This document shows, one piece after another, positions 63,780 through 64,000 of a stretch of 64,000 nucleotides of DNA. Origin of the DNA: Thermoactinomyces daqus (GTDB lineage: Bacteria; Bacillota; Bacilli; Thermoactinomycetales; Thermoactinomycetaceae); contig NZ_JPST01000012.1 in NCBI RefSeq assembly GCF_000763315.1, positions 124,001 to 188,000 of the forward strand. Direction: 5' to 3'. The first letter of the stretch is position 1. Each line of letters starts with the position of its first letter. A program made the position numbers and the translations under genes. The notes below the pieces were generated by a model. That model had not been told where the DNA came from, made no database searches, and was given only the letters and a program-made list of their open reading frames with translations.

Positions 63780-64000
63780 ATGCACAAGCCAGTATGGTTT
63801 CCAAAACAAGAGCAAATGGAACAGACACGCTTGTATCGATTTATGAAACGGCTGGGGTTTCGGGACTATGACCGGTTTTATGAACAATCAATCAAGAATA
63901 TCGCCTGGTTTTGGGATGAAGTTGTGAATGATCTGGGCTTGCGATGGATGATGCCGTACCGGCAAGTGTTGGATATGTCCGATGGCATCGCCTGGACCCG
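63780..64000 (+). CDS. Acetyl-CoA synthetase-like AMP-dependent synthetase, N-terminus
   Basis: Only the first 73 codons are in the window. MHKPVWFPKQEQME...FMKRLGFRDYDRFYEQSIKNIAWFWDEVVNDLG and VLDMSDGIAWT match the acetyl-CoA synthetase N-terminal (ACAS_N) domain found in Acs-like acyl-CoA ligases. The ATG at 63780 has TGGAGTGATC upstream. The adenylation domain lies beyond the window, so the substrate cannot be judged. Confidence 0.8.
   Translation, partial: MHKPVWFPKQEQMEQTRLYRFMKRLGFRDYDRFYEQSIKNIAWFWDEVVNDLGLRWMMPYRQVLDMSDGIAWT

Overview
The window is a 64 kb chromosomal segment of a Bacillota (Firmicutes) bacterium of the order Bacillales in the broad sense. The evidence is a set of Bacillus-type genes (YkvI, PlsY, CsoR, YusI, YugI, MnmL/MnmM, bacilliredoxin, a PdhABCD operon, a ThiC with a TPP riboswitch), strong purine-rich ribosome binding sites, frequent TTG and GTG starts, and many Rho-independent terminators. 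By eye the base composition is close to balanced, richer in G+C than B. subtilis, which would suit Thermoactinomycetaceae or Alicyclobacillaceae, but I cannot fix the genus. I saw no rRNA, tRNA, CRISPR array, phage or transposase gene. The chromosome here is mostly ordinary housekeeping DNA.

Layout. 1-5.6 kb: end of a class A penicillin-binding protein, YkvI transporter, PlsY, a DUF2797 protein, and a small protein paired with a ClpP-fold serine protease. 5.7-7.0 kb: CsoR and an AT-rich island with a broken secreted-protein gene. 7.9-11.7 kb: a cobalamin riboswitch controlling btuF-btuC-btuD-pduO (B12 uptake and adenosylation). 11.7-17.8 kb: redox and thiol genes (YusI, ferritin-like protein, TPP-dependent oxidase, 2-Cys peroxiredoxin behind a PerR-like box, TlpA-like thioredoxin, GcvH), a YgiT-type zinc finger protein and a DUF3050 protein. 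18-24 kb: udk, pckA behind CcpN-like sites, yugI, the tRNA-modification pair mnmL-mnmM, and a HAD phosphatase. 24.6-31.6 kb: a CBS/DUF21 membrane protein, a candidate small RNA/micropeptide gene, and the pdhABCD operon.

31.8-44 kb: an unknown protein, a thioesterase, small conserved proteins, the hutU-hutI-hutG histidine-degradation genes (hutH absent), an acyl-CoA synthetase, tpx, thpR, and thiC behind a TPP riboswitch. 44-46.5 kb is a patch of gene decay: an orphan ABC ATPase with a doubtful start, a GNAT acetyltransferase with an in-frame stop, and the tail of a VOC/glyoxalase gene abutting acnA, with an intact M50 protease between them. 46.4-55 kb: aconitase, a divergent MFS transporter / LysR regulator pair (the LysR gene is frameshifted in a run of eight C), IclR and DeoR regulators, and an SDR dehydrogenase. 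55.5-64 kb: a methyltransferase, the complete queE-queC-queD-queF preQ1 operon, a PNPOx-fold protein, a bacilliredoxin, a membrane-anchored protein with a GRDP-like motif, an esterase, an amino-acid permease, and the start of an acetyl-CoA synthetase-like gene.

How it fits together. PDH (with lipoyl carriers PdhC and GcvH), aconitase, PEP carboxykinase, histidine utilisation and the acyl-CoA synthetases form a central-carbon theme. Thiol redox (peroxiredoxin, Tpx, TlpA-like protein, bacilliredoxin, YusI) is a second theme. The item most worth following up is the minus-strand transcription unit at about 26136-25995, which has its own sigma-A promoter, ribosome binding site, 12-codon reading frame, C-rich segments and terminator.
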